Of a stretch of DNA of 64,000 bases, positions 45,453 through 55,185 are shown piece by piece. The position numbers and the translations under genes were made by a program. The notes beneath the pieces are model-generated. The model ran no database searches and was not told the DNA's origin. It was given only the letters and a program-made list of their open reading frames with translations. Position 1 is the first letter of the stretch, and every line of letters starts with the position of its first letter. The DNA comes from Pseudomonadota bacterium (GTDB lineage Bacteria > Pseudomonadota > Alphaproteobacteria > Acetobacterales > Acetobacteraceae): assembly GCA_021845985.1 (NCBI GenBank), contig JAJZES010000017.1:62001-126000 (forward strand), written 5' to 3'.

Positions 45453-47827
45453 ACGCGCCCGTTTCGATCCGCCCGGCGCTGACCGCCGAACGCCGCACCG
45501 CGCTGCTGCACCAGGTCGAGCGCAAGCTGCTGTGGCTTTCGGCGTGGATGATCCACAATGCCAACCATATCCGGCCCAACCGCGACGGGCTGAAAGTCGG
45601 CGGGCATCAGGCGTCCTGCGCCTCGGTGATCTCGATCATGACGGCGCTTTATTTCGAGATGCTGCGCCCGCAGGACCGGGTGGCGGTCAAGCCGCATGCC
45701 GGCCCGGTGTTCCACGCGGTGAACGCGCTGTTCGGCCGGCAGACGGTGGCGCAGATGGAGGGACTGCGGCAGTTCGGCGGCGCGCAATCCTACCCGAGCC
45801 GGGTGAAGGATGGGCCGGAGGTCGATTTCTCCACCGGCTCGGTCGGCCTCGGCGTCGCGATGACCAGTTTTTCGGCGCTGATGGCCGATTACGTGCGGCT
45901 GCACGGATTGTCGCCGGCCGATCTGCCGGCCGGCCGCCACATCGCCATCGCCGGCGACGCCGAGCTCGACGAGGGCAATATCTACGAGGCGCTGCTCGAA
46001 GGCTGGAAGCACGATGTCCGCAATGTCTGGTGGATCATCGACTACAACCGCCAGAGCCTCGACAGCGTCGTGCCGGACCGGCTGTTCGGCCGCATCGAGG
46101 GGCTGTTCCGCGACATGGGGTGGAACGTCGTCACCCTGAAATACGGCCGCCGGCTGGAGGCGGCGTTCGCCCGCGACGGCGGCGATGCGCTGCGGCGCTG
46201 GATCGACGATTGCCCCAACAGCCTCTACTCGGCGCTGACCTTCCAGGGCGGGGCGGCGTGGCGCGCCGCGGTGCTGGCCGATCTCGGCCGCTCCGGCGCG
46301 GTGCGCGCCATCATCGACCCGCTGTCGGACGATGAGCTGGCCGAGCTGATGACCAATCTCGGTGGCCACGACATCGCCACCATCATCGAGGCATTGCGCA
46401 CCGCCGCCGCCGACGGCGACCAGCCGACCTGCTTCATCGCCTACACCATCAAGGGCATGGGACTGCCCTTCGCCGGGCACAAGGACAACCATGCCGGGCT
46501 GATGACCAAGGAGCAGATGGCGCAGTTCCGCACCGCCATGCATATCCGCCCCGGCCATGAGTGGGATATTTTCGAGGGTCTGGACGCCACCGCCGACGAG
46601 ATGGCGGCGTTACTCGCCGAGGTGCCGTTCGCACGGCCGCTGACGCCGCAGGGACGGGCGCTGTCGGCGCCGCTGGTGCCGGTGCCGGCGGCCTTGCCGA
46701 TGCCGCGCGCGGCGGGCAAGAAACTCTCCACCCAGGCGGGCTTCGGCGACATTCTCGCCGAGATCGGCCGCGGCCAGGGCGAGCTGAAACAGCTTGCCGC
46801 GCATATCGTCACCACCAGCCCCGATGTCGCGGTCTCGACCAGCCTCGGGCCGTGGGTGAACCGGCGCGGCGTGTTCGACCGGCACACCCGCAACGACGTG
46901 TTCCGCGACGCCAAGCTGGCCAGCGCGCAACGCTGGGGCATGACGCCGCAGGGTCAGCACATCGAACTCGGCATCGCCGAACAGAACCTGTTCCTGCTGC
47001 TCGGCGCCGCCGGGCTGGCGCCGGCGCTGCACGGCGCGCGGGTGCTGCCGATCGGCACCGTCTATGACCCGTTCGTCAACCGCGGCCTCGATGCGCTGAT
47101 CTATGCCTGCTACCAGGACGCGCGCTTCCTGCTGGTCTCGACGCCATCAGGCCTGACCCTGGCGCCGGAGGGCGGGCAGCATCAGAGCGTCAACACGCCG
47201 CTGCTCGGCATCGCCGCCGATCGGCTGGCGAGCTATGAGCCGACGCATGTGGATGAGTTGGCGATCCTGCTGCGCCATGCGTTTGTTCACATGCAGGCGC
47301 CACAGGGATCGGCGGTGTGGCTGCGCCTGTCCACCCGCCAGATCGCCCAGCCGGTGCGCAGCCTGGACGCCGCCTCGGTGATCGCCGGTGCGCACTGGGC
47401 GGTGCCGCCGCTGCCGGGCGCGCGGATCGCGCTGGCCTATCAGGGTCCGATCGCCCCGGAGGCGGAGGCGGCGTTCGCCGAACTGCGCGCCGAGGAGCCG
47501 GGCGCCGGCCTGCTCGCCCTGACCAGCCCGGACCGGCTGCATGCCGGCTGGCTGGCGGCGCAGCGGGCGCGGCGCGACGGGGTGCGCGCGGCGATGAGCC
47601 ATATCGAGACGATCCTGGCGCCGTTGGCGCCAGAGGCGGCGCTGGTGACGGTGCTCGACGGGCATCCGGCGGCGCATGCTTGGCTCGGCGCGGTGCGCGG
47701 ACAGCGGGTGGTGCCGCTCGGCCCGGATCGCTTCGGGCAGAGCGGCGATATTCCCGACCTCTACCGCGAATACGGGCTGGACACCGAGGCGATCCTGGAT
47801 GCCTGCGCACAGGCGCTGCTGGGGTAG
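45449..47827 (+). CDS. Thiamine-diphosphate enzyme, AceE/transketolase-like
   Basis: A 792-residue single-chain TPP enzyme with an AceE-like layout: N-terminal diphosphate-binding GDAELDEGN (169-177) with N200 at the end of the motif, FSTGSVGLGVAMTS, then a pyrimidine-binding domain with the catalytic-Glu motif ELGIAEQNLF and a transketolase C-terminal domain (LVTVLDGHPAAHAWLGAVRG). It is about 100 residues shorter than homodimeric pyruvate dehydrogenase E1 and no E2 or E3 gene is near, so it could be a transketolase-type enzyme or a PDH E1 homologue. It is coupled to malonyl-CoA decarboxylase. Confidence 0.78.
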   Translation: MNAPVSIRPALTAERRTALLHQVERKLLWLSAWMIHNANHIRPNRDGLKVGGHQASCASVISIMTALYFEMLRPQDRVAVKPHAGPVFHAVNALFGRQTVAQMEGLRQFGGAQSYPSRVKDGPEVDFSTGSVGLGVAMTSFSALMADYVRLHGLSPADLPAGRHIAIAGDAELDEGNIYEALLEGWKHDVRNVWWIIDYNRQSLDSVVPDRLFGRIEGLFRDMGWNVVTLKYGRRLEAAFARDGGDALRRWIDDCPNSLYSALTFQGGAAWRAAVLADLGRSGAVRAIIDPLSDDELAELMTNLGGHDIATIIEALRTAAADGDQPTCFIAYTIKGMGLPFAGHKDNHAGLMTKEQMAQFRTAMHIRPGHEWDIFEGLDATADEMAALLAEVPFARPLTPQGRALSAPLVPVPAALPMPRAAGKKLSTQAGFGDILAEIGRGQGELKQLAAHIVTTSPDVAVSTSLGPWVNRRGVFDRHTRNDVFRDAKLASAQRWGMTPQGQHIELGIAEQNLFLLLGAAGLAPALHGARVLPIGTVYDPFVNRGLDALIYACYQDARFLLVSTPSGLTLAPEGGQHQSVNTPLLGIAADRLASYEPTHVDELAILLRHAFVHMQAPQGSAVWLRLSTRQIAQPVRSLDAASVIAGAHWAVPPLPGARIALAYQGPIAPEAEAAFAELRAEEPGAGLLALTSPDRLHAGWLAAQRARRDGVRAAMSHIETILAPLAPEAALVTVLDGHPAAHAWLGAVRGQRVVPLGPDRFGQSGDIPDLYREYGLDTEAILDACAQALLG

Positions 47828-47875
47828 AGCAACGTCGCGCCTGCACGCAGGTCGTCCCCCGGCGCATCGCCTGCC

Positions 47876-49312
47876 ATGAGCTTCCATCAACCGCCGCCCG
47901 GCGCCGCGCCGGACGACGACTATCCGACCATGCGCAGCCGCAAGCTCCGGCTGATCCTGCCGCTCACCGTCGCATTCGCTTTCATGATGGAGCAGCTCGA
48001 CTCGACGATCATCACCACCGCCATTCCCGACATCGCCCGCAGCCTCGGCACGACGCCGCTGCAGATGAATCTGGCGATCACCGGCTACATCCTCAGCCTT
48101 GCCGTGTTCATCCCGCTCAGCGGCTGGTTCGCCGACCGGTTCGGCGCGCGCCACGTCTTCGCCGCCGCGCTGGCCATGTTCACCGTCACGTCCGGGCTGT
48201 GTGGACAGTCGCAGACCCTGCTGCACATGGTCGCGATGCGCATGCTCCAGGGCTTCAGCGGCGCGATGATGACGCCGGTGGGGCGGCTGATCCTGTTGCG
48301 GGCATTTCCACGCAGCCAGTTGCTGACGGCGATGACGTATATGTCCATCCCGGTGGTGATCGGCCCCACCGCCGGGCCGCTGGTCGGCGGGCTGATCACC
48401 ACCTATGCGAGCTGGCGCTGGCTGTTCTACGTCAACATTCCGCTCGGCCTGATCGGGATCGTGCTGGCGTTGCGTTACGTCGAAAACACCAGGCTCGCCA
48501 CCCCGCCGCCATTCGATGTCGTGGGCTTCATCATCTGCGGCAGCGCGCTCGCCGCCGCGCAGCTCGCGATCGAGGCGGTCGGCCATGCGGTGCTGCCCGG
48601 CCTCGCCACGCTGGCTCTGTTCGTTGCCGCGGCGCTGCTGTTCGCCCTGTATGCCCGCCATGCACGGCGCCGCCCGAACCCGGTGATCGACCTTGCCCTG
48701 TTCGCCAACCGCACCTTTCGCGTCAGCACCCTGGTCGGCGGGCTGTGCCGAACCGGCGCCAATGCCGTACCGTTCATGCTGCCACTGATGCTGCAGGTCG
48801 GCTTTGGTCTCTCCCCGATCCAGTCTGGATCACTCACCTTCATCATCAGCCTGGGCGCGCTGGCGGTGCGGCCGGCGACGAAATCGGTGCTCAGCGCGTG
48901 GGGCTTTCGTCGCCTGCTGATCATCAACGCGATCGTCACCGCGGCGGTCATCGCCGCCTTCGCGCTGCTGCAGCGGACCACGCCGCATATCGTCGTGTTC
49001 GCGCTCGCCGCGGTGTTCGGCATCGCCCGCGGCACGCAGTTCCTTGCCACGAATACGCTGACCTTTTCCGAGATGCCGGCCGCCCTGCTCAGCCGCGCCA
49101 CCAGCCTCGCGGGGGTCATCCAACAACTGACGATATCATTCGGCGTGGCCGCGTCGGCGGCGCTGCTGTCGCTCGCCGCCGGATCACGCGCGTTGCCGTC
49201 GGTGGCGGATTTCCATTTGGTGTTCGTGCTGGTGGCGCTGGTGACGCTGGCATCTGCGCCGGGATTTCTCCTGCTGCAGCGCGGCGCCGGCGCGCAGGTG
49301 ACCGGCCGATGA
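47876..49312 (+). CDS. MFS exporter, DHA2 (EmrB/QacA) family
   Basis: A 478-residue major facilitator with about 14 spans. MMEQLDSTIITTAIPDIARSLG is the DHA2 start (LDxTIV-type), GWFADRFGARHVF is motif A, and PTAGPLVGGLITTYASWRWLFYVNIPLGLIG is motif C (shown in short blocks). Such proteins are drug/H+ antiporters. There is no adjacent HlyD/EmrA-type adaptor, so it acts alone or borrows one. It lies 48 bases after the TPP enzyme and could be cotranscribed. Confidence 0.93.
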   Translation: MSFHQPPPGAAPDDDYPTMRSRKLRLILPLTVAFAFMMEQLDSTIITTAIPDIARSLGTTPLQMNLAITGYILSLAVFIPLSGWFADRFGARHVFAAALAMFTVTSGLCGQSQTLLHMVAMRMLQGFSGAMMTPVGRLILLRAFPRSQLLTAMTYMSIPVVIGPTAGPLVGGLITTYASWRWLFYVNIPLGLIGIVLALRYVENTRLATPPPFDVVGFIICGSALAAAQLAIEAVGHAVLPGLATLALFVAAALLFALYARHARRRPNPVIDLALFANRTFRVSTLVGGLCRTGANAVPFMLPLMLQVGFGLSPIQSGSLTFIISLGALAVRPATKSVLSAWGFRRLLIINAIVTAAVIAAFALLQRTTPHIVVFALAAVFGIARGTQFLATNTLTFSEMPAALLSRATSLAGVIQQLTISFGVAASAALLSLAAGSRALPSVADFHLVFVLVALVTLASAPGFLLLQRGAGAQVTGR

Positions 49313-49448
49313 GCCTGCCGCCGGAGCAGCGTCGCGGTGGCCTGGTGCACCACCCGGCGCCAGGCGGTCCCAGCCGTCGCTGATCTGGGCGGGCGGCGTG
49401 ACCGGGCACCGGTGGAGCGTCAACCGCGCCGGCCGCCAGCGTCGCGCG

Positions 49449-49757
49449 TCATCGCGCGGCGAACACCATGCTGTCGCGATTGTCCTGCATCAGCCGCGAC
49501 AGGCCCTGGATGCTGACCAACCCCAGCCCGCGCGGCACGCCGCTGTCGGCGTCGGGTGCGATTGCGGCATAGCTGGCGCCGGAGACTTTTTCCCAACGCC
49601 CGGCGGGTTTCCTGATCTCGACATTGGCCACGGTGGCTTTCAACACCAGCCGCACGATCGCCTCCCCCGGCCGCGATGGTTTGCACAGGCTGGGACAGCC
49701 GCCGATCATCTTCCATCCGCTGGCCAGCGCCCAGGTGGTCAACTCTTCCTTGGTCAT
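49449..49757 (-). CDS. Small hypothetical protein
   Basis: A 102-residue soluble protein of unrecognised family. The N-terminus MTKEELTTWALASGWKMIGGCPSLCKPS suggests a small alpha/beta fold, followed by AIVRLVLKATVANVEIRKPAGRWEK (beta strands). The C-terminus is GLSRLMQDNRDSMVFAAR. It is flanked by gaps of 136 and 194 bases and reads opposite to the MFS and sulfotransferase genes. Codon use resembles neighbours, supporting a real gene. Confidence 0.6.
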   Translation of the reverse strand: MTKEELTTWALASGWKMIGGCPSLCKPSRPGEAIVRLVLKATVANVEIRKPAGRWEKVSGASYAAIAPDADSGVPRGLGLVSIQGLSRLMQDNRDSMVFAAR

Positions 49758-49951
49758 GCCCGGCTCCCATGGTCAGTGACAAAGATCGTCCGCACGACGC
49801 GGCGCGCCGATGCACACCGCCCCGCGGCCGCATGCCCCGCCGATAGACCCCGTCCGGCCGCCGCTGTCGAGACACGCGGGCGTGTCGCGGTTGCGTCGGC
49901 GGGATCATCCGGCAATGATGGCCCGACGACCTTTGCGGAAACTCTCGCGGC

Positions 49952-50776
49952 ATGCGCAACGGTATTCATTTCATCTCCGGCCTGCCACGCTCCGGCTCGA
50001 CACTGCTGGCGGCAATCCTGCGGCAGAACCCGCGCTTTCATGCCGGGATGACCAGCCCGGTCGGCAGCCTCTATCTGGCGCTGGAAGGCGCGCTCAGCCG
50101 GCGTAACGAGGCGGCGGTGTTCATCGACGAGGCCCGGCGGCGCGACGTGCTGCGCGGGCTGTTCGGCAACTACTACGCAGCCATCGAGACCGACAAGCTG
50201 GTGTTCGACACCAACCGGGTCTGGTGCACCAAGCTGCCGGCGCTGTCGCAGCTGTTTCCACAGGCGCGCGTGGTGTGCTGCGTGCGGTCGATTTCGTGGA
50301 TCATGGATTCGATCGAACGGCTGGTGCGCCACAACGCCTTTGAACCCTCCGGCATGTTCGGCTTCGACCCTGGCGGCACCGTGTTCACCCGCGTCAACCG
50401 GCTGGCGACCAGCGACGGCATGGTCGGCTTTGCGCTCGACGCGCTGAAGGAGGCGTTTTTCGGCGAACAGTCGGATCGGCTGGTGCTGGTCGAATATCAG
50501 GCCCTCGCCCGCGCGCCGGAGGCGACGCTGCGGCGCCTGTACGAGGTGCTGAACGAGCCGTATTTTCCGCATGATTTCGATCAGGTGGAGTACGAAGCCG
50601 ACGATTTCGACATGGCGCTGGGCGCCCGCGGGCTGCATCGGGTGCGCCGCAAGGTGGCGTGGATCGAGCGCAACACGGTGCTGCCGCCGGAACTGTTTGC
50701 CCGCTTTGAAAACGACATGTTCTGGCGCGCCCCCGGCGTCGTGCCCCCCGGCCTGGTGATGATCCGCGCCGACTGA
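49952..50776 (+). CDS. Sulfotransferase family protein
   Basis: A 274-residue PAPS-dependent sulfotransferase. The N-terminal GLPRSGSTLL (10-19) is the 5'-phosphosulfate loop, and ARVVCCVRSISWIMDS is the 3'-phosphate-binding strand with Arg. LVLVEYQALARAPEATLRRLYEVL is the usual following segment. The acceptor is unknown. It is preceded by 194 bases with no recognised gene and is separated by eight kilobases from the Stf0-like gene of the glycan island, so the two may or may not act together. Confidence 0.88.
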   Translation: MRNGIHFISGLPRSGSTLLAAILRQNPRFHAGMTSPVGSLYLALEGALSRRNEAAVFIDEARRRDVLRGLFGNYYAAIETDKLVFDTNRVWCTKLPALSQLFPQARVVCCVRSISWIMDSIERLVRHNAFEPSGMFGFDPGGTVFTRVNRLATSDGMVGFALDALKEAFFGEQSDRLVLVEYQALARAPEATLRRLYEVLNEPYFPHDFDQVEYEADDFDMALGARGLHRVRRKVAWIERNTVLPPELFARFENDMFWRAPGVVPPGLVMIRAD

Positions 50777-50863
50777 GCGGCGGCGCGGCACGCCGGCCGA
50801 ATGGCGTCGGTCGGTGGCAGCCCGACCATCAGCAGGACCGGGCCGACGACGCTGCACGCCAGC

Positions 50864-50892
50864 CCTGCGCCGGCCCGTCCTGCGCCGGCCCG
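50864..50892. repeat. Two-copy 15-bp period repeat in the convergent gap
   Basis: CCTGCGCCGGCCCG occurs twice (50864-50877 and 50879-50892) with one T between the copies. It lies just past the 3' end of the hydratase gene and may fold through its CCGG core. Function not apparent. Confidence 0.75.
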
Positions 50893-50898
50893 CCCGCC

Positions 50899-51693
50899 TC
50901 AGACGAAACGCAGTTCGACCGCCGGCAGATCGTCGAACTCGATGCGCACCGCGCAGGGCTCGGGCAGGGTGATCGAGGGGATGACGCTGCCGAGCAGCAC
51001 CACCTGCCCCGCCTTCAGCCCGCCGAACGCCGCCGCCACCGGGCTTGCCGCCAGCCATGCCAGGCCGCGCAGCGGGTGGCCGAGCAGATCGGCGCCCTTG
51101 CCCGCGTTGCGCTGGGTGCCATCGACGATGGCCCGCCCCTCCAGCGCCGGCAGATCGAGGCGGCGCCAGTCGGCCGGCGGCGCGCCGATCACCGCGGCGG
51201 CGTGGTAGAACTGGTCGGCGATCATCGTCGGCAGGCCGACCGCCGCCACGTCGCCGACCGGCGGCGGACCATAGCGGTTCTCGACGATCTCGATGGCGGC
51301 GAACAGCGTGCCGACCGATGCCGCCGCCTGCTCCATGGTGCAGGGGCCGGGCGGCAGATCGCTGGCGAGCCGCACCGCCAGTTCACATTCGATCTGCGGC
51401 AGGCGGAAGGCGGCATGCGGCAGCATGACACCGGACGGATAGATGTCGCGCGCCGCCATGAAACCGGCGCAGGGATGGTCGATGCCGAGAAACGCCTGCA
51501 TGCGGCTGCCGGTGGCGCCGATCTTGAAGCCGCCGAGCGGCAGCGCGCCGGTGCGCCCGGCCAGCGCCACCTGCACCGCGGCGGCCTCGCCGGCGTCGCG
51601 CGGGGCAAGGCCGTCGGGCAGCGGGCCGGCGACGCGCCGATCGCGCCGGGCGGCGAGCAGGGCATCGGCGGCGGCGGCAGGGTCGAAACTCAT
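50899..51693 (-). CDS. 2-keto-4-pentenoate hydratase / FAH-family decarboxylase-like
   Basis: A 264-residue FAH-superfamily enzyme of the MhpD/XylJ group, which hydrates 2-hydroxypenta-2,4-dienoate after extradiol ring cleavage, or decarboxylates oxalocrotonate. GGFKIGATGSRMQAFLGID, IECELAVRLASDLPPGP (metal-binding ExE), and GHPLRGLAWLA are typical, with the GxKxG substrate loop. It overlaps rlmB by four bases, an odd partner. It may act in the same meta pathway as the distant dioxygenase. Confidence 0.87.
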   Translation of the reverse strand: MSFDPAAAADALLAARRDRRVAGPLPDGLAPRDAGEAAAVQVALAGRTGALPLGGFKIGATGSRMQAFLGIDHPCAGFMAARDIYPSGVMLPHAAFRLPQIECELAVRLASDLPPGPCTMEQAAASVGTLFAAIEIVENRYGPPPVGDVAAVGLPTMIADQFYHAAAVIGAPPADWRRLDLPALEGRAIVDGTQRNAGKGADLLGHPLRGLAWLAASPVAAAFGGLKAGQVVLLGSVIPSITLPEPCAVRIEFDDLPAVELRFV

Positions 51694-52580
51694 GCGCGGC
51701 GTCCCAGTTCATAAAGTGCCACCGCGGCGGCGGCGGCGACGTTGAGGCTGTCGAGTCCGCCGCCGGCACCGCGCAGCGCGATGCCCGAGACCTCGTCGCA
51801 GGTATCGCGCGTCAGCCGCCGCAGCCCCTCGCCCTCGGCGCCGAGCACCAGGGCGACGCGCCGCTCGGCCAGCGCCGGACCGGAGAGCGCGGCGCCGCCG
51901 GCATCCAGCCCGACCACCCAGCACCCGGCCGCCTTCAGCGCGATAAGCGTGCGGGCGATGTTGACGGCGCGCAGCAGCGGCACGGTTTCCAGCGCGCCGG
52001 AGGCGGCCTTGGCCAGCGCGCCGGTCTCCTCGGGCGCGTTGCGCTCCTGCGTCACCACCCCGGCGGCGCCGAACGCCGCGGCGCAGCGCAGGATGGCGCC
52101 GACATTGCGCGGATCGCTGACCTGATCGAGCACGATCAGCGGCCCCGGCCGCTCCAGCACCTGCGCCAGCGGCGGCGGCGCCAGCGGGTCGGCGAGCAGG
52201 GCCACCCCCTGATGCACCACGTCGCGGCCGAGCAGATGGTCGATGCGGCCGCGCTCCGTGCGCTCGGCGGCGAGCGGCCAGGGCTGGCGCAGCCGGCCGC
52301 TCAGCGCCGCCTCCGCCTCCTCGGTCAGCAGCAGCCGGCGCAGCCGCCGCGCCGGGTTGGCCAGCGCCGCGGCCACGGCATGCTGGCCATACAGCCAGAC
52401 GGCGCCGCGCGGCGCCTCCGGCGGGCGCGGCGCGCGGGGCTGCGCCTGGAACGCCGGCGATTGGGGCGGGCGCGATTGGGGTGGGCGCGACGCTGCGCCC
52501 TGGCCCGGACCTTGGGCCGGACGCTGATCCGATCGGGCGAAACGGTTCGGGCCGGGCGGGCGGCCGTGCGGGGGTTTCAT
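51690..52580 (-). CDS. rlmB: 23S rRNA (guanosine-2'-O)-methyltransferase RlmB (TrmH/SpoU family)
   Basis: SpoU-class methyltransferase for 23S rRNA G2251. Of 296 residues, about 1-55 are a disordered Pro/Gln/Arg-rich tail, then a TrmH N-terminal substrate-binding domain (WLYGQHAVAAAL) and the knotted catalytic domain: DPRNVGAILRCAAAFG, LVLGAEGEGLRRL, and LDSLNVAAAAAVALYE are SpoU motifs 1-3. ATG at 52580. It precedes the hydratase gene on the same strand. Confidence 0.92.
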   Translation of the reverse strand: MKPPHGRPPGPNRFARSDQRPAQGPGQGAASRPPQSRPPQSPAFQAQPRAPRPPEAPRGAVWLYGQHAVAAALANPARRLRRLLLTEEAEAALSGRLRQPWPLAAERTERGRIDHLLGRDVVHQGVALLADPLAPPPLAQVLERPGPLIVLDQVSDPRNVGAILRCAAAFGAAGVVTQERNAPEETGALAKAASGALETVPLLRAVNIARTLIALKAAGCWVVGLDAGGAALSGPALAERRVALVLGAEGEGLRRLTRDTCDEVSGIALRGAGGGLDSLNVAAAAAVALYELGRRA

Positions 52581-52664
52581 GCGTGGGCGGTATAGCCGCC
52601 GCCGGCAGGCGCGACAAATCGCCGACCCTTGACGCATGCCGCGCGCAGGCTGTCTTGTCCGGCG

Positions 52665-52841
52665 ATGGACGAACCGCATGCCGACCGGCCCGCGCCGCAG
52701 CTCACCGACCATGCCCGCGCCGAGCAACAGGCCCGCCGCGACCGTGAGGCCGCGGCGCTGCGCCGCAACCTCCTGCGCCGCAAGGCGCAGGCCCGCGCCC
52801 GCGCCGACGAAGCGGACGCCGCGCCGACGGAGCCGGGCTGA
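52665..52841 (+). CDS. Small hypothetical protein upstream of dcd
   Basis: A 58-residue highly charged protein, very rich in Arg, Ala and Glu, with [19 protein letters not shown] in the middle, probably helical. Its stop and the dcd start share TGATG, so the two are translationally coupled. Unknown function. ATG at 52665 is preferred to one 12 codons upstream, which lies nearer the rlmB promoter region. Confidence 0.6.
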   Translation: MDEPHADRPAPQLTDHARAEQQARRDREAAALRRNLLRRKAQARARADEADAAPTEPG

Positions 52842-53398
52842 TGGCGGTGATGTCGGATCGCTGGATCCGCCGCATGGCGAGCGAGCAGGCGATGATCGCG
52901 CCCTTCGTCGAGACTCAGAAGCGCGACGGGGTGATCAGCTTCGGCCTGTCGAGCTATGGCTATGACGCGCGCGTCGCCGACGAGTTCAAGGTGTTCACCA
53001 ACGTCGATTCGGCGATCGTCGATCCGAAGCAATTCTCCCCGGCCAGCTTCGTCGATCGCCGCGGCCCGGTCTGCGTCATCCCGCCGAACAGTTTCGCGCT
53101 CGCCCACACGGTCGAATATTTCCGCATCCCGCGTGACATTCTGGTGATCTGCCTCGGCAAATCGACCTATGCGCGCTGCGGCATCATCGTCAACGTCACC
53201 CCGCTGGAGCCGGAATGGCAGGGCCAGGTGACGATCGAGATCAGCAACACCACGCCGCTGCCGGCGAAAATCTATGCCTTCGAGGGCATCTGCCAGTTCC
53301 TTTTCCTGCGCGGCAACGAGCCGTGTGAGACCAGCTATGCCGACAAGGCGGGCAAATACATGGGCCAGACCGGCGTGGCACTTCCCCGGCTCGGCTGA
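52841..53398 (+). CDS. dcd: dCTP deaminase
   Basis: Deaminates dCTP to dUTP for thymidylate synthesis. A 185-residue jelly-roll trimer of the Dcd/dUTPase family: [43 protein letters not shown] (S and R of the active site), and [28 protein letters not shown] (all read in parts). The final residues [14 protein letters not shown] are standard. It is followed by murA 19 bases later. Confidence 0.96.
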   Translation: MAVMSDRWIRRMASEQAMIAPFVETQKRDGVISFGLSSYGYDARVADEFKVFTNVDSAIVDPKQFSPASFVDRRGPVCVIPPNSFALAHTVEYFRIPRDILVICLGKSTYARCGIIVNVTPLEPEWQGQVTIEISNTTPLPAKIYAFEGICQFLFLRGNEPCETSYADKAGKYMGQTGVALPRLG

Positions 53399-53417
53399 TT
53401 GTCGCTAGAACACCGGC

Positions 53418-54680
53418 ATGGATCGAATTCGCATTCGCGGCGGCCGGCCGCTTTCCGGCAGCATCCTCATCGGCGGCGCCAAGAACGCCGCCCTGCCGCT
53501 GATGGCCGCCGGGCTGCTGACCAATGAGCGGCTGACGCTGTCCAACGTGCCGCTGCTGGCCGACATCGCCACGATGACCAGCCTGATCGCCCAGCACGGC
53601 GTCGCCGTCGAGCCGCTCGACGATGCCGGGCGCAGCCTGTCGATCGGCGGGACAATCGACAATACCGAGGCGCCGTACGACATCGTGCGCAAGATGCGCG
53701 CCTCGGTGCTGGTGCTCGGCCCGCTGCTGGCGCGCGCCGGAGAGGCGCAGGTCAGCCTGCCCGGCGGCTGCAACATCGGCACGCGGCCGATCGACCTGCA
53801 CCTCAAGGGCCTGGAGCAGATGGGGGCGGTGATCCGGCTGGAGGGCGGCTATGTCCACGCCACCGCGCCGCGCGGCCTGCACGGCGCGTCGATCCTGCTG
53901 ACCATGCCGAGCGTCGGCGCGACGGAAAACCTGCTGATGGCGGCGAGCCTCGCCGACGGCCGGACGGTGATCGCCAATGCGGCGCGCGAGCCGGAGATTT
54001 CCGACCTCGCACGCTGCCTCGTGGCGATGGGCGCGCGCATCGAGGGTATTGGCAGCGACCGGCTGACGGTGGAGGGGGTGTCACGGCTGCATGGCGCGCA
54101 GCACGCCATCGTGCCCGACCGGATCGAGACCGGCACCTATGCCTGCGCCGCCGCCATCACCGGCGGGGAATTGTTGCTGCGCCATGCGCAGTTGGAGCAT
54201 CTCGGCGCCGTCGCCCGGGTGCTGGCCGAGGCCGGGGTGGAGGTGACGGAGCAGGCGGACGGGCTGATGGTCCGCCGCCTGAACGGCCTGCACGGGGCGG
54301 ACGCGATGACCGAACCCTATCCGGGGTTCCCGACCGACATGCAGGCGCAGTACATGGCGCTGATGTCGGTCGCCGAGGGTGCGGCGATGCTGACCGAGAC
54401 GATTTTCGAGAACCGCTTCATGCATGTGCCGGAGCTGAACCGGCTCGGCGCGCGGGTCAACGTGCACGGCGCCTCGGCGATCGTGCGCGGGGTGCCGGCG
54501 CTGTCGGGCGCCCCGGTGATGGCCAGCGACCTGCGCGCCTCCGCCTCGCTGGTGCTGGCCGGGCTGGCGGCGCGGGGCGAGACGATGGTGAGCCGGGTCT
54601 ATCACCTCGACCGCGGCTATGAGGCGATGGAGCGCAAGCTGGCGACGTGCGGGGCGGAGATTGAACGGGTGGAGGGGTAG
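53418..54680 (+). CDS. murA: UDP-N-acetylglucosamine 1-carboxyvinyltransferase
   Basis: First committed step of peptidoglycan synthesis: transfer of enolpyruvate from PEP to UDP-GlcNAc. It has 420 residues. K22 and N23 in GAKNAALP, C118 in [11 protein letters not shown] (the fosfomycin-sensitive cysteine), and [15 protein letters not shown] near the C-terminus are conserved. It forms a small operon with dcd. Downstream is a 600-base region with only remnants. Confidence 0.98.
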   Translation: MDRIRIRGGRPLSGSILIGGAKNAALPLMAAGLLTNERLTLSNVPLLADIATMTSLIAQHGVAVEPLDDAGRSLSIGGTIDNTEAPYDIVRKMRASVLVLGPLLARAGEAQVSLPGGCNIGTRPIDLHLKGLEQMGAVIRLEGGYVHATAPRGLHGASILLTMPSVGATENLLMAASLADGRTVIANAAREPEISDLARCLVAMGARIEGIGSDRLTVEGVSRLHGAQHAIVPDRIETGTYACAAAITGGELLLRHAQLEHLGAVARVLAEAGVEVTEQADGLMVRRLNGLHGADAMTEPYPGFPTDMQAQYMALMSVAEGAAMLTETIFENRFMHVPELNRLGARVNVHGASAIVRGVPALSGAPVMASDLRASASLVLAGLAARGETMVSRVYHLDRGYEAMERKLATCGAEIERVEG

Positions 54681-54734
54681 GCGGCGCGTTCCAGCCGTCT
54701 GACCGCCGAGCGCCGCCGTCCCCGGCCAGATGCG

Positions 54735-54815
54735 TCAGCCCCCCGCCGCGCGGGCGAGCGCCGCCGCGTCCAGCCTGACCATGCCCTGCAGGGCGGCGAA
54801 GACGCGCGCGACCTA
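54735..54815 (-). pseudogene. Possible truncated C-terminal remnant of an unidentified gene
   Basis: On the minus strand a short open frame ends at a TGA (54735-54737) and encodes VARVFAALQGMVRLDAAALARAAGG, low-complexity but codon-like for this genome. Just upstream the character changes abruptly to lower-GC sequence containing the resolvase remnant. It may be the stump of a gene cut by that insertion. The evidence is weak and no family is recognised. Confidence 0.25.
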
Positions 54816-54879
54816 CGTCACAGCTCTCGGCCAATCCTCTGAGCGCAGCACCTTCGACACGCCGTTGCCGCGCCTCTGC

Positions 54880-55185
54880 CTATTGCGGCGGGATGAGGGC
54901 AGCGAGTCGCCCCATATGCTTCCCCCCCGCCTTGGCGCGGCTCTGGCCCTCTGCCGTCCGGGTGCGGATCAAGTCGCGCTCAACGTCGGCCATCCCGCTG
55001 AGCACGGCGATCATCAGGCGGCCAGTGCTGGTGAATATATCGGCCCGTCGCTCGGCCAGTGATCGGAATTGCCCGCCAGTGTCCACGATCTGCCTGACGA
55101 TTGCGAACAGGTCGAAGGTCGAGCGGGCAAGGCAATCGGTACGCGTCACCGTTACCAGGTCGCCGGATGGTCGCTCCTGAGTGCA
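54880..55185 (-). pseudogene. Serine resolvase/invertase fragment
   Basis: About 100 codons resemble the middle of a Tn3-type serine recombinase: VTVTRTDCLARSTFDL, FRSLAERRADIFTSTGRLMIAVLSGMADVERDLI, and RTRTAEGQSRAKAGGKHMGR (read in parts). The usual LARST motif Arg before it is Cys here. The N-terminal part with the catalytic serine is missing because the frame is closed by a TGA at 55186-55188, and the C-terminal HTH is absent because the frame stops soon after HMGR. It therefore appears dead. It marks an old mobile-element scar. Confidence 0.8.

Noticed and set aside
54457-54834. 125-residue minus-strand frame overlapping murA's 3' end
   Set aside because: Antisense to murA in large part and no domain; only its neighbouring short tail was kept, at low confidence.
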